This document shows, piece by piece, positions 8,815-17,744 of a DNA stretch of 64,000 bases. The stretch is from JBCBGF01 sp039820585. GTDB taxonomy: Bacteria > Pseudomonadota > Alphaproteobacteria > Rhodobacterales > Rhodobacteraceae. Each line of letters begins with the position of its first letter. The first letter of the stretch is position 1. The notes below the pieces were generated by a model that did no database searches, had not been told where the DNA came from, and was given only the letters and a program-made list of their open reading frames with translations. The position numbers and the translations under genes were made by a program. The stretch spans positions 5,937 through 69,936 of the forward strand of contig JBCBPV010000013.1 of assembly GCA_039820585.1 (NCBI GenBank), in the 5' to 3' direction.

Positions 8815-9246
8815 CTAGCGGACGCCAATTTCCGCGAGCGCGGCGAGCAGTCTGGGCGGCACGCTTTCGTCCTGCGCGCGGCCTTCGGGCAGGTCGCGGG
8901 GCGCGTCTGTGACCCGCAAGTAACGCCAGCCCTGGAAGGGGCGTTTGGGGACAGCCTCTGTCCGGTGAACGGTCGGGTCGAGGACGATGCCGCAGCGGGT
9001 GATACCATCGGGGCCCATTACCTCATCGAGGCGCAGGATATGTTGGCGGGCCAGGACCACGCCTTTGAACACCCAGTAGATCGAGCCGCCGTTGAGAAGC
9101 GCGTCGGATTTCTTGGGCCACATGCGGGTGACGTGGCGCGGCAGGCCGTCCGGACCCTTGGCGCGCGGGCTTTTCTGCCAGTTGAGCAGATCGTCGACTT
9201 TTTCGGCCCCGACGCAGAGCTTTATCAGATTGATCGAGTTATCCAC
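8815..9246 (-). CDS. DUF1489 family protein
   Basis: Short conserved alphaproteobacterial protein of unknown function; 143 residues from the chosen GTG. The N terminus INLIKLCVGAEKVDDLLNWQ and the later HVTRMWPKKSDALLNGGSIY and WVFKGVVLARQHILRL are what I recognise as DUF1489. A GTG seven codons further upstream (9267) is an alternative start; I prefer 9246 because GGGGACGA lies 6-9 bases before it and it brings the conserved INLIKLCVG near the N terminus. It is divergent from nrdJ. Confidence 0.8.
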   Translation of the reverse strand: MDNSINLIKLCVGAEKVDDLLNWQKSPRAKGPDGLPRHVTRMWPKKSDALLNGGSIYWVFKGVVLARQHILRLDEVMGPDGITRCGIVLDPTVHRTEAVPKRPFQGWRYLRVTDAPRDLPEGRAQDESVPPRLLAALAEIGVR

Positions 9247-9359
9247 AGAGTCGTCCCCAAGCCACACCCTATATCGTAGTGGTCAGAGCGCGGTCTGCAA
9301 GTTGTTGTGCAGGGTGGAATGCGCTATCTTGTGATGCCCATCCTATTGAGAGTCGCGCC

Positions 9360-11888
9360 ATGACCCGCTTCGCTGCCCCCATCGCCGAGCAAATCTGGGA
9401 TATGAAGTATCGCCTGAAAGAGGGCGACGGGACCGCCATCGACCAGACGGTCGAAGAGACGTGGCGGCGGATCGCCCGTGCGCTGGCCGAGGTCGAGGAC
9501 GATCCGGCGAGTTGGGAAGAGCGGTTTTACGCCACGCTCGAAGATTTCCGCTATCTGCCCGCCGGTCGGATCACGGCGGGCGCGGGCACGGCGCGGTCGG
9601 TGACGCTGTTCAACTGTTTCGTCATGGGCACGATCCCCGACAGCATGGGCGGCATCTTCGATATGCTGAAAGAGGCCGCGCTGACGATGCAGCAGGGCGG
9701 CGGGATCGGGTACGACTTTTCCACGATCCGGCCCAAGGGTGCGGATGTGAAGGGTGTGGCGGCGGATGCCAGCGGGCCCTTGAGCTTCATGGATGTGTGG
9801 GATGCGATGTGTCGCACGATCATGAGTGCAGGCTCGCGCCGTGGGGCGATGATGGCGACGCTGCGCTGCGATCACCCCGATATCGAGGAGTTCATCGCGG
9901 CCAAGGCGGATGCGGCGCGGTTGCGGAACTTCAATGTCAGCGTGTTGGTGACGGACGCGTTTATGGAGGCGGTGAAGGCAGACGCCTCTTGGGATCTGGT
10001 GTTTGACGGTAAGGTGTATCGGACCGTTAAGGCGCGCGATCTGTGGAACCGGACCATGCGGGCGACTTACGATTTTGCGGAACCGGGGGTGATCTTCATC
10101 GACCGGATCAACGCGATGAACAACCTGGCCTATTGCGAGACGATTGCGGCGACAAACCCCTGTGGGGAGCAGCCGTTGCCGCCGTATGGCGCCTGTTTGC
10201 TGGGGTCGGTGAACCTGGCGCGGCTGGTGGCAGAGCCGTTTGCCGATGGGGCGGCGCTGGATGAAGACGCGTTGGACGATCTGGTCGCGACCGCCGTGCG
10301 GATGATGGACAACGTGGTCGATGCCTCGCGCTTTCCGTTGCCGGAACAGGCGGAAGAGGCAAAGAACAAGCGGCGGATTGGCTTGGGGGTGACGGGCCTG
10401 GCCGATGCGCTGTTGATGGTGGGGCTGCGGTATGGGTCGGAAGAGGCGGCGGCGCAGACCGAACGTTGGCTGCACCGGATTGCGCGGGCGGCGTATCTGG
10501 CGAGTGTGGATCTGGCGAAGGAGAAGGGTTCGTTTCCGCTGTTTGATGCGGAGAAGTTTCTGGCTTCTGGCGCGTTGCAGCACATGGATGAAGATGTGCG
10601 CGATGCGATCGGGGAACATGGGATCCGCAATGCATTGCTGACCTCGATTGCGCCGACGGGGACGATCAGCCTTTACGCAGGGAACGTGTCGTCCGGGATC
10701 GAGCCGGTGTTCGCCTATGCCTACACACGGAAAGTGTTGCAAAAGGACGGATCGCGGACCGAGGAAGAGGTGGTGGATTATGCGGTCGCCAAGTGGCGCG
10801 CGTTGCATGGCGATGCGGAGTTGCCCGACTATTTCGTCAATGCCCAGACGCTCAGCCCTATGGAGCATGTCCGGATGCAAGCGGCAGCGCAGAAATGGGT
10901 GGATTCATCGATCTCTAAGACGATCAACTGTCCGGAGGACATCAGCTTTGATGCGTTCAAGGACGTCTACATGGAGGCATGGGATACCGGGTGCAAAGGC
11001 TGCACGACCTATCGCCCGAACGCGGTGACGGGCAGCGTGCTGAGCGTTGCGGCAGAGGAGAAGAAGCCAGAACCTGCGCCGGTGACCAACACCATCGCCG
11101 CCCGGATTGAGGCAGCGGCGGCGTTGGTGGGGATCGATGACATCCCGACCCTGGCCGAGCGGGCAGGGGTTGAGCCCGATCGCATTGCGTCATGGGACGA
11201 GGGCAAGAAGCCCACCAATCGCGACGCGCGGGCGGTGGCGGAAGTCTTGGGCGTGACCTCACGCTGGCTGCTGTTCGCCGAAGGCGAGGGGCCTGAGATG
11301 GCGCAGATGCCCGAGGTGGTGAGCACCAGTATTGTTGAGCCTGCCACGCCCCATGGCGATGTTGTCTATATCGCCGAGCCGTTGGACCGGCCGCAATCGC
11401 TGGAGGGGGCGACGTACAAGCTGAAGTGGCCCGACAGCAATCACGCGATCTATATCACGATCAATGATCTGGTGGTGGCGGGGCATCGCAGGCCCTTTGA
11501 GGTGTTCATCAACTCCAAGAACATGGAGCATTTTGCGTGGACCGTGGCGCTGACCCGGATGATTTCTGCGGTGTTCCGGCGCGGTGGGGATGTGTCGTTT
11601 GTGGTGGAAGAGCTGAAGGCGGTGTTCGATCCCCGTGGCGGAGCGTGGATGGAGGGGAAATACGTGCCCTCGATCCTGGCGGCCATTGGCGGCGTTATCG
11701 AGCGGCACCTGATTGCCATCGGCTTTATCGGGGGTGAGGGGATGGGACTGAAATCCGATCCGCAGGCCGAAGTGGTGAACCTTGATGGCGCGCGTGGCGC
11801 GGCATGCCCGGCCTGTGGGGCGTTCGACATGCGGATGATCGAGGGATGCATGACGTGCGGAAGCTGCGGGCATTCCAAATGCGGGTAG
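9360..11888 (+). CDS. nrdJ: adenosylcobalamin-dependent (class II) ribonucleotide reductase, with XRE-like insert
   Basis: Reduces ribonucleotides to deoxyribonucleotides with coenzyme B12 as radical source. The 842-residue product shows the active-site cysteine in TLFNCFVMG, the loop SAGSRRGAMM, the NPCGEQPLPPYGAC signature that holds the thiyl-radical cysteine and catalytic glutamate, and the partner cysteine in GACLLGSVNL. A C-terminal tail with paired cysteines (CPACG, CMTCGSCG) resembles the redox or zinc tail of NrdJ. Residues about 575-645 (LAERAGVEPDRIASWDEG, VAEVLGVTSRWLLF) look like a Cro/CI-type helix-turn-helix domain inserted between the barrel and the C-terminal region. ATG at 9360 chosen because the conserved N terminus starts there. 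Confidence 0.95.
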   Translation: MTRFAAPIAEQIWDMKYRLKEGDGTAIDQTVEETWRRIARALAEVEDDPASWEERFYATLEDFRYLPAGRITAGAGTARSVTLFNCFVMGTIPDSMGGIFDMLKEAALTMQQGGGIGYDFSTIRPKGADVKGVAADASGPLSFMDVWDAMCRTIMSAGSRRGAMMATLRCDHPDIEEFIAAKADAARLRNFNVSVLVTDAFMEAVKADASWDLVFDGKVYRTVKARDLWNRTMRATYDFAEPGVIFIDRINAMNNLAYCETIAATNPCGEQPLPPYGACLLGSVNLARLVAEPFADGAALDEDALDDLVATAVRMMDNVVDASRFPLPEQAEEAKNKRRIGLGVTGLADALLMVGLRYGSEEAAAQTERWLHRIARAAYLASVDLAKEKGSFPLFDAEKFLASGALQHMDEDVRDAIGEHGIRNALLTSIAPTGTISLYAGNVSSGIEPVFAYAYTRKVLQKDGSRTEEEVVDYAVAKWRALHGDAELPDYFVNAQTLSPMEHVRMQAAAQKWVDSSISKTINCPEDISFDAFKDVYMEAWDTGCKGCTTYRPNAVTGSVLSVAAEEKKPEPAPVTNTIAARIEAAAALVGIDDIPTLAERAGVEPDRIASWDEGKKPTNRDARAVAEVLGVTSRWLLFAEGEGPEMAQMPEVVSTSIVEPATPHGDVVYIAEPLDRPQSLEGATYKLKWPDSNHAIYITINDLVVAGHRRPFEVFINSKNMEHFAWTVALTRMISAVFRRGGDVSFVVEELKAVFDPRGGAWMEGKYVPSILAAIGGVIERHLIAIGFIGGEGMGLKSDPQAEVVNLDGARGAACPACGAFDMRMIEGCMTCGSCGHSKCG

Positions 11889-11924
11889 AGTTTGGCCCAA
11901 GAACTTGAAAAAAGGTTGAGAATT

Positions 11925-11955
11925 CCGGTGTAGAGGGATTCCCTCATACCACCGG
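11925..11955. repeat. long imperfect hairpin upstream of the Hint-domain gene
   Basis: CCGGTG-TA-GAGGG-ATT-CCCTC-ATAC-CACCGG folds into a stem of about 12 bp with a tiny loop. It lies 37 bases after the nrdJ stop and 46 bases before the next ATG. No T run follows, so it may be an operator or a Rho-type 3' structure. Confidence 0.5.
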
Positions 11956-12000
11956 TAGTGTTAAAGTGGCCCTTAACAACAATAAACGGGCTTACAGGCA

Positions 12001-13074
12001 ATGGTGGCGGGCAAGACGGGCACGTTTGTCATCTCATGGTCGCAGACGGAACTGGACGGGCTGCGCGGGGCGCCGGCCTCGGCCATTGATGTGGGCGCAA
12101 CCTGGCGTTGGTCGGGAGCGGCAGTGCGGATTGACGGGCCGGATGATGTGATGGCGCTGGGCAGTGCGGCGGGCACGGCCGAGCTGCGCAGGCGCGCGGC
12201 ACGGGCGGCGCGGCGCATGTTCGGTGCGGCACTGCCCCCGGTGCGCCCGCAAGATGGCCATGGGTTCGAAGGCAGCGTCTTTGGCGACAGTTTCGCGGTC
12301 ACCGACGGGCGCACAGCCTATCCGATCATCCTGGTCCATGTGCCGGAGGCCGCGCGGCCGCTTCTGGTCTTTGCGGGCATGCCGCCGCCACGCGACACCG
12401 ATCTGTGGGTGTCCCAGGGGGTTGAGGGCGAGGCGCATCTCAACCGCATCTCTGACACTCCGACCGGCGTGATCTGTTTCGCCAAGGGTACGGTGCTGCG
12501 CACGCCGGGCGGTGACCGGCGGGTCGAGGATTTGGCCGAGGGTGACGCCATCGACACCAAGGATGGCGGGGCGCAGGATATCGTCTGGATTGGCGCGCGA
12601 CGCATGACGGGGGCGCGGCTATACGCGATGCCAGAGCTTCGGCCCGTCCGCATCCGGTCGGGCGCGTTGGGCAATGATGATCCGCGGGGCGATCTGATCG
12701 TGTCACCGCGCCACCGTGTGCTTGTCGCTGGCCCGGTGGCGCAGGCGTTGTTCAACACCGACGAGGTGCTGGTGGCGGCGGAAGACCTGGTCAACGACCG
12801 CAGCGTGATCCGCGATCATGGGTTGAAGGCTGTGACCTATATCCATCTGCTGCTGCCGCGCCACCACGTGGTCTGGGCCAATGGGGTCGAGACCGAAAGC
12901 TTTCATCCCGCCAGCACCGATCTGGCCACGGTCGATCCCGACCAGCGCCGCCGCCTGGCCGCGATCATTCCGGGCATCGAGGCTGATCCGCACTGTTATG
13001 GGGCGACGGCGCGTCGTGAGCTGAACAAATCAGAGGCCGCCATCCTGTGCCACGAGGCGCCGGTGACGGCGTGA
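12001..13074 (+). CDS. Hint domain (Hedgehog/intein-type) protein
   Basis: The 357-residue product has a Hint-type module at about residues 155-305. The potential nucleophile cysteine is 159 in VICFAKGTVLRTPGG, followed by RRVEDLAEGD, the SPRHRVLVAG block and the C-terminal WANGVETESFHP. This is the Hint form common as one copy among several in Rhodobacteraceae, often attached to secreted or adhesin-like proteins. The N-terminal 150 residues have no recognised domain and no signal peptide. Autoprocessing is known for Hint domains, but whether this one cleaves is not shown. It stands alone between nrdJ and rpsD. Confidence 0.75.
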   Translation: MVAGKTGTFVISWSQTELDGLRGAPASAIDVGATWRWSGAAVRIDGPDDVMALGSAAGTAELRRRAARAARRMFGAALPPVRPQDGHGFEGSVFGDSFAVTDGRTAYPIILVHVPEAARPLLVFAGMPPPRDTDLWVSQGVEGEAHLNRISDTPTGVICFAKGTVLRTPGGDRRVEDLAEGDAIDTKDGGAQDIVWIGARRMTGARLYAMPELRPVRIRSGALGNDDPRGDLIVSPRHRVLVAGPVAQALFNTDEVLVAAEDLVNDRSVIRDHGLKAVTYIHLLLPRHHVVWANGVETESFHPASTDLATVDPDQRRRLAAIIPGIEADPHCYGATARRELNKSEAAILCHEAPVTA

Positions 13075-13087
13075 TCCGTCTGGCCCG

Positions 13088-13115
13088 TTGACTCCCTCCC
13101 AAACCCGCGTATAAG
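13088..13115 (+). promoter_or_regulatory. sigma70-type promoter for rpsD
   Basis: TTGACT, 16-base spacer, TATAAG. It lies about 110 bases before the rpsD start and directly after the Hint gene. Fit to the housekeeping consensus is good. Confidence 0.6.
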
Positions 13116-13226
13116 CGCCGCTTCATTGGTGTTGGTGGCCCCCGCAAGGGGATGCCTGTCGCCCGAAAGGGAGAGGACAACGCCCTTCATAGCCGCATCC
13201 CGTGGCGCATTAGAAGGAGATCAGCC

Positions 13227-13847
13227 GTGACCAAACGCACGTCTGCCAAGTACAAACTGGACCGCCGGATGGGCGAAAACATCTGGGGCCGCCCGAAATC
13301 CCCCGTCAACCGCCGCGAATACGGCCCCGGCCAGCATGGTCAGCGCCGCAAGGGCAAGATGTCGGATTTTGGAACGCAGCTGCGCGCCAAGCAAAAGCTG
13401 AAGGGCTATTACGGCGACCTGACCGAAAAGCAGTTCCGCCGCATCTTCTCGGAAGCCGAGCGGGTGAAGGGCGACACCGGTGAGAACCTGATTGGTTTGC
13501 TCGAACGTCGGCTCGACGCCGTCGTCTATCGCGCCAAGTTTGTGGCGACCATGTTCGCGGCCCGCCAGTTCGTGAACCATGGCCATGTCAAAGTGAACGG
13601 CAAGCGGGTCAATATCCCCAGCTACCGCGTCAAGGAAGGCGATGTGATCGAGGTTCGCGACCGGTCCAAGCAGCTGGCCGTCGTGTTGGAGGCCGCGCAA
13701 TTGCCCGAACGTGATGTGCCCGACTACATTGAGGCCGATCATTCGAAGATGACCGCCACCTTCACCCGGACACCCGCCCTGGGCGATGTGCCCTATCCGG
13801 TGATGATGGAGCCAAACCTCGTCATCGAGTACTACGCGCAGAACTGA
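13227..13847 (+). CDS. rpsD: 30S ribosomal protein S4
   Basis: Primary rRNA-binding protein of the small ribosomal subunit that nucleates assembly of the 16S 5' domain. The 206-residue product has the normal length. It shows the conserved YGPGQHGQRR region, the S4 RNA-binding domain with LERRLDAVVYRAKF and ARQFVNHGHVKVNGKRVNIP, and the C-terminal NLVIEYYAQN. The GTG start at 13227 follows AGAAGGAGA, a strong ribosome site; frames starting further upstream lack one. It is monocistronic, with its own promoter and an intrinsic terminator. Confidence 0.98.
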   Translation: MTKRTSAKYKLDRRMGENIWGRPKSPVNRREYGPGQHGQRRKGKMSDFGTQLRAKQKLKGYYGDLTEKQFRRIFSEAERVKGDTGENLIGLLERRLDAVVYRAKFVATMFAARQFVNHGHVKVNGKRVNIPSYRVKEGDVIEVRDRSKQLAVVLEAAQLPERDVPDYIEADHSKMTATFTRTPALGDVPYPVMMEPNLVIEYYAQN

Positions 13848-13871
13848 TCTTCGCGACATCGACGACCAAGG

Positions 13872-13904
13872 GGCCGCTCCGGGAGACCGCGAGCGGCCTT
13901 TTTC
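13872..13904 (+). terminator. intrinsic terminator of rpsD
   Basis: GGCCGCTC pairs with GAGCGGCC across an 11-base loop, followed directly by TTTTT. Confidence 0.85.
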
Positions 13905-13976
13905 TTGCGCGGCGCCTTGGCACTGGCCTTGGCTGGGACGCAAAGGTAAAACCGCCCGACACGGAAGAGGCAGGAC

Positions 13977-15065
13977 ATGACCGACCAGATCACCCCGCAA
14001 CCCGGGATCATGGAGATCGCGCTTTATCAGGGCGGGCAATCGGCGATTCCCGGGCGGTCGGATGTGCTGAAGCTGTCATCGAACGAGAACCCGCTGGGCC
14101 CGCCGCCCGCTGCGCAACAGGCGATTGCCGCCGCCGCGGCATCGGCGCATTTGTACCCATCGACGGACCATGCAGAGCTGCGGGCGGCGATTGGCGGGGT
14201 CCACGGGCTGGACCCCGACCGGATCATCTGTGGGGTTGGGTCGGACGAGGTGTTGCAGTTCGTGACCCAGGCCTTTGCCGGGCCGGGGGATGAGATCATT
14301 CATACTGAACACGGCTTTTCGCTGTACCCGGTGCTGATCCACATGGCGGGCGCGACGGCGGTGACCGTGGCCGAGCGTGAACGCGTGGTCGATGTGGATG
14401 CGATCCTCGCCGCGATCACCAATCGCACTCGGGTGATCCTGGTGACGAACCCGGGAAATCCCACGGGCACGATGTTGCCGGAGGGTGAGGTTGCGCGGCT
14501 GCTCGACAGTGTTCCCGAACGGATCGTGGTGGTGCTCGACGGGGCCTATACCGAGTATGCCGATGGCTATGATGGCGGGGCCGCGATGGCGACCGAGCGG
14601 TCCAATGTGCTGATGACGCGTACGTTTTCCAAGGTCTATGGGCTGGGTGGCTTGCGCATTGGCTGGGGATACGGTGCGCGGTGGCTGATCGACGTGATGA
14701 CGCGCATTCGCCAACCGTTCAACCTGTCGACGGTGCAGCTGAACGCGGGCAAGGCGGCGGTTCTGGATCGCGCCTGGGTAAACGACTGTGTGGCGCTGAA
14801 CCGGGCGCAGCGGGCGCGGCTGGTGGGTGCGCTGGGCCAGTTGGGGATCGCCTGTGATGAGAGCCAGACCAATTTCGTGCTCGCCCGCTTTGCCGACGCG
14901 GTAGAGGCGGGGGCGGCGCATCGTGCGCTTCTGGATGACGGAATCATTGTGCGCAAGGTTGCGGGCTATGGCTTTCCCGAAGGTTTGCGGATCACGGTGG
15001 GCGATGCGGAACAGACCGGCCGGGTGATTGCAACACTGACCAACTGGCGCGAGGCGGCGGCGTGA
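13977..15065 (+). CDS. hisC: histidinol-phosphate aminotransferase
   Basis: PLP-dependent class I/II aminotransferase, 362 residues, that transaminates imidazole-acetol phosphate in histidine synthesis. HisC enzymes of this group may also act on aromatic keto acids. Visible marks are KLSSNENPLGPP near the N terminus, NPGNPTGTMLP, the DGAYTEYAD block, and the PLP lysine in TRTFSKVYGLGGLRIGWG. It overlaps tyrC by 4 bases (GTGA), so the pair is translationally coupled. That supports a role that includes the tyrosine/phenylalanine branch. Confidence 0.92.
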   Translation: MTDQITPQPGIMEIALYQGGQSAIPGRSDVLKLSSNENPLGPPPAAQQAIAAAAASAHLYPSTDHAELRAAIGGVHGLDPDRIICGVGSDEVLQFVTQAFAGPGDEIIHTEHGFSLYPVLIHMAGATAVTVAERERVVDVDAILAAITNRTRVILVTNPGNPTGTMLPEGEVARLLDSVPERIVVVLDGAYTEYADGYDGGAAMATERSNVLMTRTFSKVYGLGGLRIGWGYGARWLIDVMTRIRQPFNLSTVQLNAGKAAVLDRAWVNDCVALNRAQRARLVGALGQLGIACDESQTNFVLARFADAVEAGAAHRALLDDGIIVRKVAGYGFPEGLRITVGDAEQTGRVIATLTNWREAAA

Positions 15066-15982
15066 GCGTAATTTATGGCCGCGTGGCTCTGATCGGGCTG
15101 GGTCTGATCGCGTCGTCCATGGCCCACGCGATGCGGCGCGACGGGCTGGCCGGGGAAATCGTGGGCACCGCGCGCTCGGCCGAGACGCGCGGTGTGGCCG
15201 AAGAGATTGGGCTGTGTGATCGGATAGTGCGAACAGCCGCCGAGGCGGTTCAGGGCGCGGACCTGGTGGTTCTAGCGACGCCGGTGGGCGTGATGGGCGC
15301 GGTAGCGGCGGAGATCGGGCCGCACCTGGCGCCGGGGGCCACGGTAACCGATGTGGGATCGGTCAAGCGCGCCGTGATCGAAGCTGTGGCACCGCATATT
15401 CCGAAGGGTGTGCATTTCATCCCCGGTCACCCAGTGGCGGGCACCGAACACTCTGGCCCGCGTTCGGGTTTTGCCGAGTTGTTTGAGGGCAAGTGGTTCC
15501 TGATCCTGCCAGAAGAAGGAGAAGATCCGGTGGCCGTCGACCGCTTGACCCGGTTGTGGGAGGGCATGGGATCGAATGTCGATGTGATGGATGTGGACCG
15601 GCACGATCTGGTCCTGGCCGTGACCAGCCATGCGCCGCACCTGATCGCCTACACCATGGTTGGCGTCGCCGATGATCTGCGGCGGGTCACCGATCAGGAG
15701 GTGATCAAGTATTCCGCCGCGGGGTTCCGCGACTTTACGCGGATTGCGGCCAGTGATCCCACGATGTGGCGGGATGTGTTTCTGACCAACAAGGATGCAA
15801 CGCTTGAGATCTTGGGCCGCTTCACCGAAGAGCTGTTTGCCCTGCAACGGGCGATCCGCACGGGCGATGGCGACCACCTGCACGACTACTTCACCCGCAC
15901 GCGCGCGATCCGGCGTGGGATCGTTGAGGCGGGGCAGGATACCGATGCGCCCGACTTTGGCCGGGTGGGCAAGCGCAAATGA
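15062..15982 (+). CDS. tyrC: prephenate/arogenate dehydrogenase
   Basis: Oxidative decarboxylation of prephenate or arogenate towards tyrosine, in the cytoplasm. The 306-residue product has an N-terminal NAD(P) fold with VALIGLGLIASSMA, the ATPVGVM strand, TDVGSVKRAVIE, and the substrate region FIPGHPVAGTEHSGPRSGF. The later SHAPHLIAYTMV belongs to the dimerisation domain. The start is GTG overlapping the hisC stop. The stop overlaps the ATG of the extensin-like gene. Prephenate versus arogenate use cannot be decided from the sequence. Confidence 0.92.
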   Translation: MSVIYGRVALIGLGLIASSMAHAMRRDGLAGEIVGTARSAETRGVAEEIGLCDRIVRTAAEAVQGADLVVLATPVGVMGAVAAEIGPHLAPGATVTDVGSVKRAVIEAVAPHIPKGVHFIPGHPVAGTEHSGPRSGFAELFEGKWFLILPEEGEDPVAVDRLTRLWEGMGSNVDVMDVDRHDLVLAVTSHAPHLIAYTMVGVADDLRRVTDQEVIKYSAAGFRDFTRIAASDPTMWRDVFLTNKDATLEILGRFTEELFALQRAIRTGDGDHLHDYFTRTRAIRRGIVEAGQDTDAPDFGRVGKRK

Positions 15983-16584
15983 TGCGGCCCTTGGCGATTG
16001 CGGGGGCGATTGCGCTGGTTGTGCTGTCGGGATGCGGCCGTGGCGACAGGGCGGATCGTGGGGGCCTGTGCGGTGTGCCGGGCCTGGTGGGCGAACGGGT
16101 GCCGGATGTGACGAGTTCCAACCCGTCCTGCGGGATCGACGATCCGGTGCAGGTGACGCGGGTGCGGGGGATCATGCTGAGTCAACCGGCGCTGATGACA
16201 TGTCAGACGGCGCAGGCGCTGGATCGCTGGACAGTTGAAGGTGCTGAGCGGGCGGTTGGCAACCGCGGTGGTGGTATCGCTCGGTTTGAGGTGGCAGCGC
16301 ATTACTCTTGCAGAACGCGCAACAGCCAGCGGGGCGCGCGGATCAGCGAACATGCGAAGGGCAACGCGATTGATATCAGCGGGATCACTTTGGCCGATGG
16401 CACGCGGATCACCGTGTCGGAAGGGTGGAATGGTGCGCGGCGTGACGCGCGGGTCTTGCGTCAGATGCACGCCGCGGCCTGTGGGCCGTTTGGGACAGTG
16501 CTGGGCCCGGAGTCAGACCGGTTTCACCAGAACCACCTTCACTTCGACGTGGCCCGGCATCGCGGGGGACCGTACTGCCGCTAA
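15979..16584 (+). CDS. extensin-like family lipoprotein (LAS-type peptidase motifs)
   Basis: The 201-residue product starts with a short signal and a lipobox (LVVLSGCG, modified cysteine about residue 19), so it is probably an outer- or inner-membrane lipoprotein. The body matches the extensin-like C-terminal family: CQTAQALDRWTVE, then SEHAKGNAIDISG and HQNHLHFDVA. The S-x-H-x-x-G-x-A-x-D and H-x-H patterns are those of zinc-binding LAS (M15-like) peptidases, which suggests peptidoglycan hydrolysis. Family members are mostly uncharacterised. Start codon overlaps the tyrC stop. Confidence 0.8.
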   Translation: MMRPLAIAGAIALVVLSGCGRGDRADRGGLCGVPGLVGERVPDVTSSNPSCGIDDPVQVTRVRGIMLSQPALMTCQTAQALDRWTVEGAERAVGNRGGGIARFEVAAHYSCRTRNSQRGARISEHAKGNAIDISGITLADGTRITVSEGWNGARRDARVLRQMHAAACGPFGTVLGPESDRFHQNHLHFDVARHRGGPYCR

Positions 16585-16680
16585 AGCAATTCCCGCCATC
16601 TCGGAATCATCTTTCGCTGCTTCTCGCCTTCGGCTCGAACGCAAAAAACGATGCATGTTTCAAAGTAAGCCGGAAACGCC

Positions 16681-17682
16681 CTAACGGATGATGAGGTTGG
16701 GCGCCGGGCCGATGGGGATCGGGCCGAAGCTGACGAAACCGTTGCGCAAGGTGAGGGAGGCGTCGATCGTCTCGGGGTTGCCTGACATGCCTGCGAGGGA
16801 CTCAAGCACGCTTTCCAATGCGCGGGCGAAGGCCTCTGGCACGACCCCGGCGTTCTGAAGCACGGCGAAGATTTCGCGCCAGTTGGTGGCCCGTACGGTG
16901 ATCTCGCCTGACGGCACACCTGCTGCATCCACGGTCAATTGCCCTGCCGCCTCAAGCTGTGCCTCGCCCCAAAGCGCGCGCATGCGGGCCAGGTCGATGG
17001 TGCGGATCTGGGGACGGCGGTCTTCGATGGCGCGGCGGTCCCACGGGCGATCGAACCCCAAATCCGCGTCCACGGCCAGTTCCGTGATCGTATCAGGCAG
17101 AACGCCCGCCGGGTCCAACACCGCGCGCAGAGGTTGCGACGGGCGCACCTCTGTCGCGGCGAAGGTGATGCGTTGCAGCGTTTCATCATCGTCTGCGCGT
17201 TCGGTGCGCAAGCTGCCGTTCGTCAACGCCGCATCCCAGCCCGCGTTAGAGCGCAGGTTGATGCCCGCCAAAGTGATGTCGGCCCGGCGCAGCCGCAGAG
17301 ACGGGCCAGGGTCCACAGCGGTAGAGGCGCGGAAGGTGGCGGAGCGCACAGTGATCCGCTCGCCGGGGGACGCGACGGTGAAGGCGGGAGGCACGACCAC
17401 TTCGATATCGGTGGGGTCATGGGCGACAGCGCGAAACGCGATCTGCGGCAGGCGCCAGGCCAGCCCCGTCGCGGGATCGGCCAGGTCGAGATTGGTGGCC
17501 ACCGTATCAAACCGCAAGGGATAGCCGGTGGTGTCGATCCGCGTCGCCTCGGCCACCCAACCTTCGGACCGGCGCGCCTCAAGCCAACTGGCAAAGCCAC
17601 GCTCAAGCATGTAGGCCCAGCCCAGCCAGACGCCCGACAGCACAATCGCGGCCAAAACGGCGATCCCAACGAGTTTTCGCAT
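16681..17682 (-). CDS. DUF2125 domain protein
   Basis: The 333-residue product has one N-terminal membrane segment (LVGIAVLAAIVLSGVWLGWA) followed by a long beta-rich periplasmic part with YPLRFDTVATNLDLADP and the NLIIR end. I recognise it as the alphaproteobacterial DUF2125 family of unknown function. I chose the ATG at 17682, which follows AAAAGGGG; an upstream in-frame ATG at 17730 would add 16 polar residues before the anchor. It is divergent from the ChaC-like gene with about 60 bases between. Confidence 0.78.
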   Translation of the reverse strand: MRKLVGIAVLAAIVLSGVWLGWAYMLERGFASWLEARRSEGWVAEATRIDTTGYPLRFDTVATNLDLADPATGLAWRLPQIAFRAVAHDPTDIEVVVPPAFTVASPGERITVRSATFRASTAVDPGPSLRLRRADITLAGINLRSNAGWDAALTNGSLRTERADDDETLQRITFAATEVRPSQPLRAVLDPAGVLPDTITELAVDADLGFDRPWDRRAIEDRRPQIRTIDLARMRALWGEAQLEAAGQLTVDAAGVPSGEITVRATNWREIFAVLQNAGVVPEAFARALESVLESLAGMSGNPETIDASLTLRNGFVSFGPIPIGPAPNLIIR

Positions 17683-17744
17683 GGCGCCCCTTTTCCCTTT
17701 GGCCGCGCTGATGTTTACAGGCGCGGACATTCAAGGACCAGAGC

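Noticed and set aside
9261..9340. NrdR boxes upstream of nrdJ
   Set aside because: CCCTATATCGTAGTGG and GCGCTATCTTGTG loosely resemble NrdR half-sites, but alignment to the consensus is poor. A motif scan with an NrdR matrix would decide.
9247..9359. Cobalamin riboswitch before the B12-dependent reductase
   Set aside because: Only about 110 bases are available and no B12-box-like sequence was seen.
9324..10880. Long open frame of 518 codons antisense to nrdJ
   Set aside because: Arg/His/Pro-rich translation without domains, fully covered by nrdJ on the other strand.
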